Shown: positions 50,829 to 63,330, numbered from the stretch's first letter. The stretch is 64,000 bases of DNA from Saccoglossus kowalevskii (GCF_000003605.2 NW_003149768.1:437979-501978); one strand, 5' to 3'. Notes: generated from the sequence alone by a model not told the origin. Numbers and translations are program-made.

Positions 50829-51215
50829 CTCTATATATACGTAATATAAGCCAGCGTGTGTGTTTGTTATTTAATAGTTTGGACCCTCACCAATTACAAC
50901 AAAAATTCCATATTCAATGCTACTATATAATATATACGTTATATAAGCTAGCATGTGTGTTTGTTATTTAATAGTTTGGACCCTCACCAATTACAACAAC
51001 ATTTCCATATTCAATGCTAATATATAATATATACGTAATATAAGCCAGCGTGTGTGTTTGTTATTTAATAGTTTGGACCCTCACCAATTACAACAAAAAA
51101 TCCATATTCAATGCTAATATATAATATATACGTAATATAAGCTAGCGTGTGTGTTTGTTATTTAATAGTTTGGACCCTCACCAATTACAACAACAATTCC
51201 ATATTCAATGCTGCT
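50829..51215 (+). repeat. 97-bp tandem repeat, four units
   Basis: CCAGCGTGTG or CTAGCRTGTG recurs at 50851, 50948, 51045 and 51142, exactly 97 bases apart. Each unit includes GTTTGTTATTTAATAGTTTG, GACCCTCACCAATTACAAC and an ATATAATATATACG junction. Units are about 95% alike, so the array is recent. It lies about 750 bases downstream of the secreted-peptide exon. Confidence 0.92.
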
Positions 51216-51461
51216 GATCTAAAAAAAATGGGCCGACAACATCAAGGTTTTCATTATTTTGAGCTTTACGTCCATATCAACACAATTGCTACACTTAGGC
51301 TGTTTACATGTACGATTTTTCAATGCAACGATGTGAGATATTAAATGTACATTTTTCCCTTACTCGATGTTTAATCAATTAAACATTCATTCATTTGTTT
51401 TGTTGCCCACACACAAGTGCGTTGAAAAAAATAATAATAATGTATATAACAGTTGAATAAC

Positions 51462-51766
51462 CCACCACTGGTGGCGCTGCATGTATTATAAGATTATATT
51501 TTCGCTCATTGTTGTCATCTATAAAATTTACCATTGAGGGCGTCTTACTGAACAGGAATGTCAAACAAAAGCGCATAAATGTTCCCCACTTGGGGGCGCT
51601 GTAACCACATATTAGTAATAGCACTGTTGAAGATAAACTTAAATCAGAAGAGCCATGGAGGGCGCTATTCACATGCATCAGTATTGGCAATGATCGCCGT
51701 GGACGCTGTTCGCTGTTAGGAGTTTATTTAACGTCAAAAGTCACTCAACACTTCTCCAGCGCCATC
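51462..51766. promoter_or_regulatory. Cluster of CTCF-like GGCGC motifs
   Basis: Five related words occur in about 300 bases: CCACTGGTGGCGCTG at about 51465, CCATTGAGGGCGTC at about 51530, CCACTTGGGGGCGCTG at 51586-51601, CCATGGAGGGCGCT at 51653-51666, and the reverse form AGCGCCATC at about 51758. The third closely fits the bilaterian CTCF core consensus, with one mismatch. Their clustering in otherwise AT-rich DNA suggests an insulator or regulatory patch, which is inference. Confidence 0.35.
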
Positions 51767-52338
51767 GATATATAGCTACATATTTACCAGCTATTGTATT
51801 GAACTGATATTCACACAATTATGTATAGTTCACTGATTACTTCAGCTCAATTATTATAGTCTGAGCCATGATAGGATTGTGACACACCTATTGAATTCTA
51901 TGATTTTTGATTGGATTTTCTCGTGCAATTCTAAAATGTTGCATTCATTATAACCACACGTGTTGCAAGATCAAGCTAAATCGGTTGACAACATCGTTCT
52001 TGTACAGGAGGGAGATCAGTGAGCTCAGTTCTCAAAATGTTTACATCAAACAAATAACAAATACAACAACCTCGGTATATCGCATTAACAGTTAGATATA
52101 TATTGAGATACTATTATAAAGAACAGGCTGACGATAGAAGTGAAACCTCGTCACAGGGTGGCGCGATTTACTGAGAAATGCCCAGATTGGTGAATCAAGT
52201 GTAAATACAATATCCGGGACATTTGCTTTGGTTAATTCGACGCAATAACTATTTAATTGGTTTGATAAAAAGCTTAGCTTGTAGAACGTTTAAGCAGAGA
52301 ATATCGCCCATCTGATTGAAGTGTATCCTCGAGTGGCT

Positions 52339-52647
52339 GAGCTACGTCACAAAACGTTCTATGTTGCTTAAACGCGCATCACTGTACTATTTCGATGGGC
52401 TCTGCACGAGCTGCTGGAACTCCGGTCGAAGAGCCAATGGAAACAACTAAAGTGGAGGAAACAGCTCAAACCCAACTTTGAAGTAACTCTTAGCAGCTGA
52501 ATTATTATATGTAGGGGTAATCTTGTTATACTGTTCAGCAGAGTCTCAACAACTATCACAAAGTACAGTTCTATGAGAATTTTCGGAGTTTTTTTTTTCA
52601 CCGTGATGGTTGCCAGTCGGTAAAAACACCCGGATGTCCGCCCCGAC
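52339..52647 (+). repeat. Right member of a diverged inverted segment pair
   Basis: Inverted partner of 48358-48582; see that entry for the shared landmarks. Its minus strand carries a 132-codon frame over 52368-52766, the longest non-satellite frame in this part of the window. That frame includes RTSGCFYRLATITVK at 52640-52596. On its plus strand an ATGGGC at about 52395 starts a 28-codon frame. Which strand, if either, was coding is unresolved. Confidence 0.75.
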
Positions 52648-53111
52648 GACAGTAGACTTTTCCTATCAATCGCGCCCTCTCGCGATGAAGTGCGTCTATG
52701 AAGTAATTTCGCGACACGAAGACAGTTCAAAGCATCGACATTGTTTAACCTGAAATCGTTCATCACTGAAGATTATGCTTTTGGGATATTAACACACAAC
52801 CACGATTAGTATATTTTATTCGCTAATATCCTAATACTTCTTAGGTAGTGATAATTAAATATCGCTGACCACACATTTACTCAGTGAACACCTTCAGCTA
52901 AATGCTAACATTGTCACATGTTTCTTGTTTATGTTTAACTATGTTTGTTCACAATTTTAATGGAGATTGTTCAGATGCAAAGAAAACTTTTAAGCTACGT
53001 TTAAGCTCATTCTTTTACAAATGTTTCTCACAATTGCTTAGCAATAAAATTGTATCTCAGTGTTTGGGTAAGAAATTAACAAAACGAAGGCAATGCTTAG
53101 ATGAAGTCTGA

Positions 53112-56100
53112 ATGCTATTTGATAGAGAATTCACATACTATATACACAAACACTGATCAATTGGACATCAATTGGCTCGGCTATTCAGTGTTAGGGTGAA
53201 TGAATCTATTTTTCTAGTTTCACAGAAGATGATTAAAGAACTTGTAAGAACTTCAAACCATTGCTATGTACGTTTCCTCGTGACGTTCTAGATATTCCTT
53301 CAACATGTTTTGACTATTGTTAACGTGCGACTATTTTCCGTTCAATGCGAGATCCAGCGTTATGCGTGAAATCGAACGTAAAAACAGGAGAAACAAAGGT
53401 AATAGCGTCGCAGTGGCAACAAATTCGAGAGTATTTTGGGGATATTTTCATGCTCAATAATGTGCTGTACACATTTTATGATGGTCAATTTAGATGAAGT
53501 GAGAGTATTCAAACCCAAAATTCCTCTGTAAAAGATCAGCTAATCAAAGCTACGAAATAAAGGAATTCGGGCTCAAAATCTAATCGTTTGATTTTTTTCC
53601 GGCAAACTTTCGGCGCGCGTCTTTCACGCAACTTACAAGATATCGCAGTTGAACGGAAAATAACTGTTTCAGGTAATGATATCCCAAAAACGTTACTCTG
53701 TACTAAACTAAACTGAAAGTCAATCAGAGAATAAGATTTGTACAAAGAGTACAAAGAATACAGGAATGCATGTTATGTCGTAGAACTGGTGTTATATTAT
53801 TAAAATATGTGCATTCAATGACGCGCCATAATGAGTGTGGCGTTCTCTAATAGAATATATGTAGTTATTTTGCTACATCAGAGACAGCATTTCGGGTAAT
53901 TCTTGCATGGAAAGTATGTCATTTAATTAACTCTGCTAGTTAATAATGTGTATATAGTAAATAGTGGTATAATTATATTATGAATGATATTGTCCTATGT
54001 TTATGTATTTAAGAAATTTATTGGCATTGTGATTAAAAAAAATAAATGTCATAAGTCGTATACATACAATCACACAGTGCACATTTTAACTCTTTCAATC
54101 TGAAAAAATGAAATGCCAAATCCACAGTTATGTAAATTGTTTACCCAATTGTCATATTAACCCCAGTAATTAAAATCAAACAAAGTCAGATCGAATCAAC
54201 AGTTTATGTGAAGGAAGTTATATAGACAATTACTGCGCAATAACATGACAAAGGAACAGCTGTATAAAAACAGAGAAATGTATACTAGATTTGAACACTG
54301 GATATATGTGAATGGAATTATGCAAACATTGCAAAAAAAAAGAGTGCATAATCTATTGATATCGAAACCGGCTTCATTATTTATACTAAGACAGTATGCT
54401 TGTAAGGACAAACGTGAGAAATGTTAAAATGTCAGTGTTACTGAAAAGCTGGCAAGTGGATCTCAATAATTTTCTATCAAGAAATGGAAACATTCTGGAA
54501 AACTGAGGAATGTAAAATGCGTAAATTAATTGTGCCACATTGTATCATCCACAGTTAAGCCAGTTTCTTGGATGGGAAAATATCAAACGTGAGTTGTAAT
54601 TGGAAATACCATATTCAACTGAGTATGGATCTGTGTTATGTTGTAAAGTCCGGGAACACAAAAGCAACAGCAATTGACAGACTAATGGTTAAATCATTTT
54701 GATAAGATATATAAACTGTATAATAAACATAAAGCGATGTTTTGATAGCTAATCATGCGCCATATATCATTTGGAGTATGAAACATAATGTTATGATGTT
54801 TGTGTATAAACTTGTTTACCACCCAGCTTACATTTGACGGTTGTTATTTATAATACTACTCCAGACTTCTACTTTGGTGATAGCCGTGGCACATTTGAAA
54901 AACACTATGTTTAACTTATTCCTTAGCACACACTTGTCAGGTTTAAGTATTAGATTTAAATCAATGGAGCATTAAACCATTGAAAAAACATTCAGTTTAA
55001 ACAAAGAATGGTATGAAGAGCCTATCTACCTACAAACCCAATGCATTACCCTTGTATTTTTCATAAACAATGACAAAACATATGTTTTTCTTAATACCAA
55101 TTTAAATGTATTAGCAGTTATTTTTTAGAATTATATAAAAACTTCCTAGTCTTACAGATGACATGTAAAGACTTTCTTTTATCTCGTCCATTTATGTTAT
55201 ATATTCCAATTCTTTATTCAAATTTTGTGAAACCAAGCAGTGCTTCAAACCTGTGAGTACATGGGATAACTCAGAAAATCGGTGAGAGGAACTTGGCAAA
55301 TAATCTTTGACTTTCTAAGGGATGTAAGTGTTCTAACTAGGCGATTAGTATATAAGTATAAAAAACAGTATTTTTCATCAGTGAAATTGAAGCCGAAATT
55401 CTTTAACTGGAATTTTTACAACTCTGAAAACAGAAGAGACACACCGAGACATACAACTATGCGAATTAATGTCATTGTGTCACAGGTCATTCCCAGGTCC
55501 GATTACTGTCAGGTTCTTCGCGTAGGCCAATCACATACCTGGCGATTATGCTACGTGATGCCACGTCTAATTTTTAAAACGATATCATATGCAATCGCGT
55601 TGAGTGAGCTATGCTTATTTGCATGTCTGGTATGGGTAGACTATTTATTCGCCTAGGTATAACAGCTGTTACCTTGCCTCTAAGTGAACTCTTCTATCCA
55701 TGATTATCGCTTTTAATCTACCATGCCTCTATCGGTATAAGTCTACCAACAATTTATATCATAATTTACTAATGAAACCACAGCAGTGGCTGCGGCACGG
55801 GGGGGGGGCGCCTTCGCCGAAAGGTTGGGGAGTAGATCTCGCCCCCATGCAACATTTCGTACCGCCGCCTCTGTACAGGAAAAATTACTGCTTTTGGTCG
55901 CTCAAAAGTCGCACTTCGTCATGTTTGATAAGGACTCATAGCGACGTATACAACGCGTGTAAAATACATTGTTTATTTATATGGAATACGAACACTGCCC
56001 TGTAAATCTTGATAGTATGTTTATGAATATGCCTTTAATTTCGATACAGTCATCGCAGATTAAAACAATAAAACGGAAAGTCTTTATTCGTTGACATGTT

Positions 56101-57190
56101 TTCAAAATTGCTTATTCTAACGTTGGAAATCGTTTGTGGGCAAGTGAATAGAGACAGTAGAATTTGTGCAAACCGTGTGCAAACCGATAACATGTCGCCT
56201 TGGCCGGTCCAGTCTTCGTTGCAACAAATAAACACACCATTTCCACCAGATACAGCACTAAGCGTTTTCTTTTAATTGTCAACACGTTGATTTGTATACT
56301 CCACTTAATAATTTTATCAGGTAATCTGTTGTTTCTATCGTGAGTTCTGATTGGGTGATGGAAATGAGCCCGAATGAATCTTATAATCGTTTGCGGGCGT
56401 GCGACAGTAAATCGTGGTGAAATCTGCCAAGGTTTATGTCGAGGTTGAATAAATGGTTCTTGGCTGGCGAAGATGGAAGTACGTAGGCCTGCGTGTGTGA
56501 AGAGTACTATTCAATCGATTGCATGATTACGAGCATAACGCCAAGTAAACCAGGGCGAATAAACTATGATCGCACGAACCAAATAAAATCTAAGGATTCG
56601 ATTAATTTAGCATTTTTATTTTACTCGTTTATTCTTCTTTTTAAATAGAAACTAACCAACAAAAATATAGTTCAGGTCACGTTGAATGATTGTGTCACTA
56701 TCAATAGCTACACTTGTTCTGGGCTTTGCTTCAATTGTTCACAACATTTACATATTAATTTATGGTAAGTGGATGAGTTATATGCATAGTCAGATCACAA
56801 ATAATAATTACAATACTGTAAAGTGGCACTTTTGAAAATCTTACCACTTATATATGTAATTCCCAGGAGACCAAATAACACCGTGTTTGTTTTTGACTTA
56901 GGAGTTACGAATTTGATCCCAACCAATGATCATGCTTTTTGTTTTTTTGTTTCGTTTTTTCGCAATTTCTGATGTCTCTAAAGTAATCTGAAGGTCTCTA
57001 AAACAAGAGTCTAGACTAGACTAGATTGCTCTTGGTGGAGCTGTACAACCAAGAATATAGGGCAATATTTGGCTGTTACACTGGTAAACACAAATAATCG
57101 TCCCTCGAGAACGAAGAAGTCAGGTTTCCAGTGTATTGTGGCAGCGTTTAACTTATGATCAATATTATTGATTTGATTTATCTATGCTCA
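53112..57190. other. About 4 kb without a recognised gene
   Basis: I see no gene I can support. A G10 tract lies at 55800, followed by a GC-richer patch to about 55880. The reverse-oriented recurrent motif (GACGTATACAACGCGTGTAA) lies at about 55944. The 124-codon frame at 55282-55656 has no known domain and no convincing splice sites. Confidence 0.45.
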
Positions 57191-57199
57191 CTCCAAACA

Positions 57200-57345
57200 T
57201 CGATACCCGCTACGGCACACTCTATTGGCAGATACTTGTCACATGGTCAGCTGTTATAAAAGCAGACACATTCTGTATCTAATTAGCACTCTATTGCCGT
57301 CCATACTTGCCGAACAACTGTACCACGATTATAAGGTTTGTAGAA
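57200..57345 (+). promoter_or_regulatory. TATA promoter and probable noncoding first exon of the glycosyltransferase gene
   Basis: TATAAAAG at 57255-57262 predicts initiation near 57287. The sequence then runs to a donor at GATTATAAG/gtttgt, exon end 57335. The block containing GCACACTCTATTG, GTCACATGGTCA and TAAG/gtttgtag recurs at 62727-62843. That is the expected result if promoter and first exon were duplicated together with a paralogous gene. The link to the coding exon at 59 kb is inferred from orientation and the acceptors described there. Confidence 0.5.
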
Positions 57346-59004
57346 ACATCTTCTACATGTATTCATATACAGTAATTATTTGAGTAAATCATGAGACCAA
57401 ATAGCTACACGCTTTTTAGAATTACTTAATTCAAAATGTCAATACTTGTTATTAACCTATTAATTTGTTATCCAACTAAGACAGTCATGGAATTGTACAA
57501 TTGCTTTTGCATAAATTGTTATTTATTCACGTTGTCGTAACTTTTGTATGTCGCATTGATCAAACGAAAATATAGGAATACATAAATAAATCAATTTTAA
57601 TCATTCATTGATTTAGTTTGCTCCTCTTATTAACCTGATAATGCACATTTTATTTTAAGTGTGAAATTCTTTCGAATAAAGATTCGTCACATGTTCAAAT
57701 TCGCCGCGTGTGCATAATTGTTAATTTTCTCAGACTGTGGTTGAATTTGAATGTATAATCATGACTATAACTGGTATGTGACATTGGTATTATGAAATTA
57801 TGAAACATTTTACTTTTGGATTTGGTATGAAATTATACATAATTGGCCTACACATGGTAATTGCCAACTGTTTCAATTAAAGCGCTCTTGATATACCCTG
57901 GACGAGCATAACGTAGTTTACCACTAAATTTTAGGAGGTTGCGAATTATAAGATTATAATCTCTTCCATAATTTGGACTTAAAACTGCATTTTTGTCTTT
58001 GACATATTGCAACAATACATAACGTTGGTTTTGATGATTTAGTGACATTCGAGTGACCAGAATTTAGTGAAACATCCACAGCACATTTTTTCTGAATTTG
58101 CAATATAAGTTTTTTATTTGTCTGCTGTTTTTTGAATGATTTTTCGAATGCGTTTTCATTATCAAGTGATTGAATCAGGCGAGATCTTTTGCGGGAGGTT
58201 TTGACTACATCTTACTGACCAAATTCCATAGTGGGAAGTATTCTTCATTATGACTGGTCTGCAACAAATCTAAACCACTAATATGTTTTTGCTTTCCCTT
58301 CATTCTAAATTATTATGACGATTTTTTTCTTTATTTTTCCAATTTTTATAAAGATAAAAACTGGTAAACCCTTACATTATTTTTTTTAACATGACAATTC
58401 TTCTTCTATTACCGATATTAAATCCTATAGAGAATACACACTGATAGGGGTTTGAGGGAGTACTTCACGGCGACACATGGTACATGATACAGTTTAAATT
58501 ACACCGAGACTAAGTCAAGGCATATTAAAAGTCCATAACGATATCGCTGCCAATAATAGGCTTCTACGCAAACAGACCAGTCTAGCCAGACGGAATTTTA
58601 ATCGCGACACAGCTTGCTGCTGGGAGAGACTAAATGAATATTAAAATGACATAAACTTTCACAAGAAGCTTTTACAATAAATATCACATGGTAATCTGAC
58701 TGACTGAGTCGATCAATGCATCTTTATGTATATTACTTACAATTGTTTTATCGCCATTAACCTAAGCACATGCAAGTCTATCGAATCCAATAGCATTAAA
58801 TACACGAATGCGACTTCTGAAATTTAGTTACTCAACTACGACCTTACTATGTTACACATTATGAATGACAAACGGCTGTAAAATCAGAGTTGTTTATTTG
58901 AACAACCTTCCATTGAAAGAAAAACGATCGTGTTACATTGGCACAATAGAGTCGAAAATGAAATACTTTATGCATTTTCTTCAACATTAGATATTTACTG
59001 ATCA
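57346..59004 (+). other. Probable first intron of the glycosyltransferase gene
   Basis: No coding signal is recognised. Two acceptors occur at its 3' end: ttttcttcaacattag, ending 58989, and aaattgttttacacag, ending 59027. Confidence 0.4.
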
Positions 59005-59008
59005 ATGC

Positions 59009-60133
59009 ATGAAATTGTTTTACACAGTGACGTATATCAAGTCAGAGAACAAGCTTATCATGTTAATCCCGATTCTGATATTACGAAGATGGCTGATATT
59101 TGCAGCGTGTACGATAGTCATTGGTATGGCAGTACGGAATATTTATGTAAAACAAGAAGCCAAATTTGCAGAGAAAATATTGCGTTACGAAGACGGCCAT
59201 ACAGATCAATGTTCTTGCAACAAGCACAGTCCAAATATCAGTCAAGATCACACAGGAACAACTTCAAAGCAGCTACTCCATCCCGCAAATAAAGTATCTG
59301 GAAAAACCAAGATAAATGAAAGTGAACAGACGAAATTCGATTTACTAAAAGTGTGTACCGGTATACAAAAACGCTACGGATTTGTCATTGTACAGTTACT
59401 AAACTATGCGTATATAAATATGACTAAAAGTTGGATTTGTAATCTTGAAAAGTTCGATGATGTGATGCAGCGAGTGGTGTTCATTGCTACTGATCAGACA
59501 GCGTATGACGAGCTACTTAAATGGAGACATTCAATCAACGTCGTGCTTGCGCAATATGGTTCAGAAGACGCTTTGCTTTTTGGACGTGTTAGTTACTTTA
59601 AATACTGTCTTTTTCGAGCTCAGCAGATTGACGCATTGTTGAATCATAATATCTCTGTTTTAATGACCGAATCTGACGCCGTCTGGCTTAGCTATCCACT
59701 TCATGCGTTCGAACCGAAAGACGAAGCCGTTGACATGATTGTTAACAGCCAAAATTACAACGGCGGAACCGGGTTTTGTACTTGCCTTTTGTTTCTTAAT
59801 GCTACTACCAACACACGTCGTGTATGGAGCACACTGACCAACAGGTTGGATCAAAAGTTGTCGCAATTTACGGAAGAAGCTGCTATCGGCTCAAAAGGTT
59901 CTGCACAGGAAATGTTTTATCGAATAGCAATGAACGATGATGAAATAACGATCAGTTTTTTGCCAAATAAACAGTTCGTTACTGGGCAGTGGTATTCTTC
60001 AGTAGACATACGAAATGAAACAGATCCCATCATTTTGCAAAATAATTTCATTTCCGGCAATACCAACAAAATAAAACGGGCCATCAAGTGGGGACATTGG
60101 TTTCTCTCTGAAAATACATCTAATTGTTTATAA
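59009..60133 (+). CDS. Nucleotid_trans family (PF03407) type II membrane glycosyltransferase
   Basis: An uninterrupted 374-codon frame. Residues 18-41 (MLIPILILRRWLIFAAC and on) form a signal anchor, so the catalytic part faces the Golgi or ER lumen. Residues 45-110 are a polar stem. The domain begins at about 118 (YGFVIVQLLNYAY), with the DxD-like metal/nucleotide-sugar site at 220-226 (TESDAVW), SQNYNGGTGFC at 247-257, and the typical family ending IILQNNFISGNTNKIKRA, then WGHWFL. There are seven N-glycosylation sequons (76, 103, 137, 214, 264, 336, 369). The family includes plant RGXT xylosyltransferases and arabinosyltransferases and many invertebrate paralogues; donor and acceptor here are unknown. 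ATG 59009 is used if splicing occurs at 58989. If it occurs at 59027, ATG 59060 is first and gives 357 residues that begin at the anchor. AATAAA near 60590 may end the transcript. Confidence 0.9.
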   Translation: MKLFYTVTYIKSENKLIMLIPILILRRWLIFAACTIVIGMAVRNIYVKQEAKFAEKILRYEDGHTDQCSCNKHSPNISQDHTGTTSKQLLHPANKVSGKTKINESEQTKFDLLKVCTGIQKRYGFVIVQLLNYAYINMTKSWICNLEKFDDVMQRVVFIATDQTAYDELLKWRHSINVVLAQYGSEDALLFGRVSYFKYCLFRAQQIDALLNHNISVLMTESDAVWLSYPLHAFEPKDEAVDMIVNSQNYNGGTGFCTCLLFLNATTNTRRVWSTLTNRLDQKLSQFTEEAAIGSKGSAQEMFYRIAMNDDEITISFLPNKQFVTGQWYSSVDIRNETDPIILQNNFISGNTNKIKRAIKWGHWFLSENTSNCL

Positions 60134-62720
60134 TATCTTTATTAAGCATGGCTTTTCGTTGTTATTTAGAAATTATTGACCATGGAAATATTACCCAAAT
60201 ATTAATTAATGATTATTATTATACATATGTCTCCGTACCCTCATACGTCACAGCGTGTCGTAATTTTGCGGTATTTTACGGGGTATTTTCATCCTACTAT
60301 ATTGGGAAATGCGAATTCCGAGTCTGATAGGACTCGACCCAAAGAAGTTCGCTGATTCTGCTCTGAACATTTTTGAAGACGGCATTCCAATGGTGTATCC
60401 TTGGAAGGAAAAGATGTATATTAATAAGGTTATTACGAGAATACCTCAATATATACACTCAGACAGTACGCCGTCGCATCGACCTCCTCCCGCTGTAATG
60501 TCTTCGTGCATACTTTCGTGGTTTGGTGCCATATTTTCACTTGTAACGGGAAATTATTTACTCAGATGTACTCAATTTCTGTTAGTAAAAATAAAACCGT
60601 ATTGTAAATGTTCAGCTTTCTGTTGTCTTTTTGTAATCGATCTTCAGAATCCATCATCCATGAATCCAGAATCCATGGTTTGTCTACTTTCGAAATAGGC
60701 ATTCGTATGCAAATTACTTCCTTTCAAAAACGTTAGCAGGCACGGTGTACACACTTTTCTTGAACACTATGCACTCAAACGCCTAAAACTAAAACTATTG
60801 TGCATCTATATATGTTGGGTTTTGTGCATTCATTTATCGTGTGCATTTCAATTAGTATAAAAGCTTTCTAGTCCAATAAATATGGCTAGAAAATATCATT
60901 GACTACATAAACCCCAAAACTGGAAAACGTATTAGTATGGTAACATGCCAACATCTTATTACTTTATCAGTGATTATATTACTACATGGGGGGTTATTAT
61001 GAAATGCCTACTGTATCACACACTGTAATCTATATAAAAATACAATAAAGAATTCCACAAATCTTGTTTGTCTGATTAGTTAAAATACCAGCGATGTGGC
61101 ACCAGGTGTTAATGCGCACTCATTCCAGTGTCATGGGGGTATGTTGAGAGTAGACTGCATGAGGTCGAGCCATGGTATCCACGTCTCAACACCCTTGAAA
61201 TGTTTGAAGCACTTATAAATGCCCTCAATGAATAAATAAACCACTGCCCAAAGCGGGTATACCACGAAGTTTTACAAACCACAACACATACAGACATGCG
61301 GTATTGACTTTGTATGTGGGCCAATAGTGAATAAGATTTTGTCAATTTTCATAAGTGTAGTCTCGTTTTAATTACACACAAATTGTTTATATTTGTCATT
61401 GTTTTTTCAACGTAATAAACCACAGTCATATTCGAAGAACAGTCAATGAATATTCATGAATCGTCAAAAACCAAAGAAAAATATGACCGCCAGTTAGTTA
61501 TTCTTGAATTTTGTTAACTTTGGTATTACATGTATGATGATGCCCAGTAATATTCAAATGACAATCGATTTTACATTGCGAAACAACTTAATCGGGAAAA
61601 TTCTTTGCTGTGCACCAGTAAATCATTATGAGTTGTATGCACATCTTTTCTGACATAAATTCAGTCTTTGAGCTTCGATTCACGTGGAAAAACATGGCAG
61701 ACCACAACACTGTCTATATTTACGCACTATTAACACACTGGTGGTTTATTACCAGAGAGTAGAATTGTTTGTCAACTTATATGAGGAAATGTAAAAAAGA
61801 GAAGTAGGATTCACGAATACACGGTTTTTGACGTAATATCCGGGTTAATTCAGGTTTTAATTATAACCGTATTATCCCTGACAATGCAATTTAAGTCAAT
61901 ACAACTGTATCACACGATGATACATTCATTCACATGGAAACACACATATGTACACATGTTGATTTATCAAAAGGGCGACAATTCACGTACATGTTAAATC
62001 ATCCGAAATCTGAGGACGACGAAGTATTTTAAAATTAAAAAAAATACACACAGCATCATTGTTGCTTGTAATGGGAGAGGTTAGAACATATCAAAAATAC
62101 ATTGTGGTAAGATTTGTCAAGGTAGCTAATGAAATTTTGTGTTGATTTAGAAATTGAACTTCTATACGGGCTACGGTAGATTAACTACACTAAGCCATTC
62201 TGTAATTCCATGAAAACTACCTAACGTGTTCATAATTTAACGTTCTTTAATTTAAGGTCGTATATAGTAAGGCTATAGGTTTTGTATAGTCGTCACGAGT
62301 GTCGGTATGAATCCTGCGCCTCACAAATATGTGTGCAGTTGTGAAATAAAAGGAATTGTGCAACATACGGAAAAACATGATTTTTTCGTCTTCTGTTTCA
62401 ATCAATGTTTTTTTAACCCTCTTCCCTTCTAATGCTTGTTTCGAAAGAACACATTAAACATTGAACTGTTGACAGGTTATTGAAATATTGATTAATTTTA
62501 TTACAAAGAAAAACCGCATCACTGAGTCGATTTTTTTTTCTGATGGAACGCGAGAAAAAAAAATCCATTTAGGCCTAAATGTTAATAATTTGTTCAAATT
62601 ATTGATGGCGTAGTTGAAGCAAGACAGTCTACAACCCATAATCACCAAACAGTTCACTCAGTCTAACATCTCCAGTTATAACTCACAATAATTCACAACC
62701 ACTAAATGAATGCTCACTCT
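60134..62720. other. 3' flank and intergenic sequence
   Basis: No further gene recognised. AATAAA-type signals occur near 60590 and 60876. The 129-codon frame at 60309-60698 has no known motif and probably lies in the 3' untranslated region or flank. Confidence 0.4.
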
Positions 62721-62726
62721 CAACGT

Positions 62727-63330
62727 CGATGTACGTAAGAGCACACTCTATTGACAGGCAGTTGCCACTGTCACATGGTCATAGACGGCTAAAGTGGAGT
62801 AACCTGCTATATTCACAATTTCACTGCGAGTGTAAGGTTTGTAGCGATTTCATAATCATTTTTTTCGCATATCTATCTCGGCGAATATTCTTCGAGACCA
62901 AATTAACTACTAACTTTCTTAAAATAGCGATTCACTTTGGTAAATACTTACCTTTAAATGTGTTTATTAGACATTCACTGGACTAACTCAATTGTACATG
63001 CGATGCAGGAATGACTCACAGTGCCATTATAACAACTTTTAATATGACCTTTCGGTAAGTGTGCCCCATACACGACGTGTGTTGGTCGTATCATTAAGAA
63101 ACAAAAGACAAATGCAAACGCCAGTTCCCATTTCATATAAGTAACATCAATTCACCGTCATTTATAATTTCACGATCATTTGATGTCGCGTTGATCAAAA
63201 TACCAGACGTACATAAAGAAGTACAATCTCGGCTTCATGACATTGCATGGTTTATTTTAACTGTGAGATCAACGTGAGCAAGGTTTCATCACGCGTAGCA
63301 TTTGTATATTTGATGTCCTATACACGTATT
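62727..63330 (+). promoter_or_regulatory. Diverged duplicate of the 57.2-kb promoter and first exon
   Basis: GCACACTCTATTGACAGGCA, CTGTCACATGGTCAT and TGTAAG/gtttgtag, with a donor at 62836/62837, line up with 57214-57343. Weaker matches continue to TGTCGCGTTGATCAAA at about 63184 (57551 in the other copy). The TATAAAAG itself is not kept (GGCTAAAGTGG in its place), so this copy may use another start or be inactive. Confidence 0.5.

Noticed and set aside
52902-53111. 69-codon frame with several cysteines
   Set aside because: Starts at an ATG but lacks a convincing signal peptide, splice context or cysteine framework.
55282-55656. 124-codon plus frame
   Set aside because: No domain, signal peptide or promoter; length is within chance for the many frames in 64 kb.
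60309-60698. 129-codon plus frame after the glycosyltransferase
   Set aside because: No homology recognised, and it sits where a 3' untranslated region is expected.
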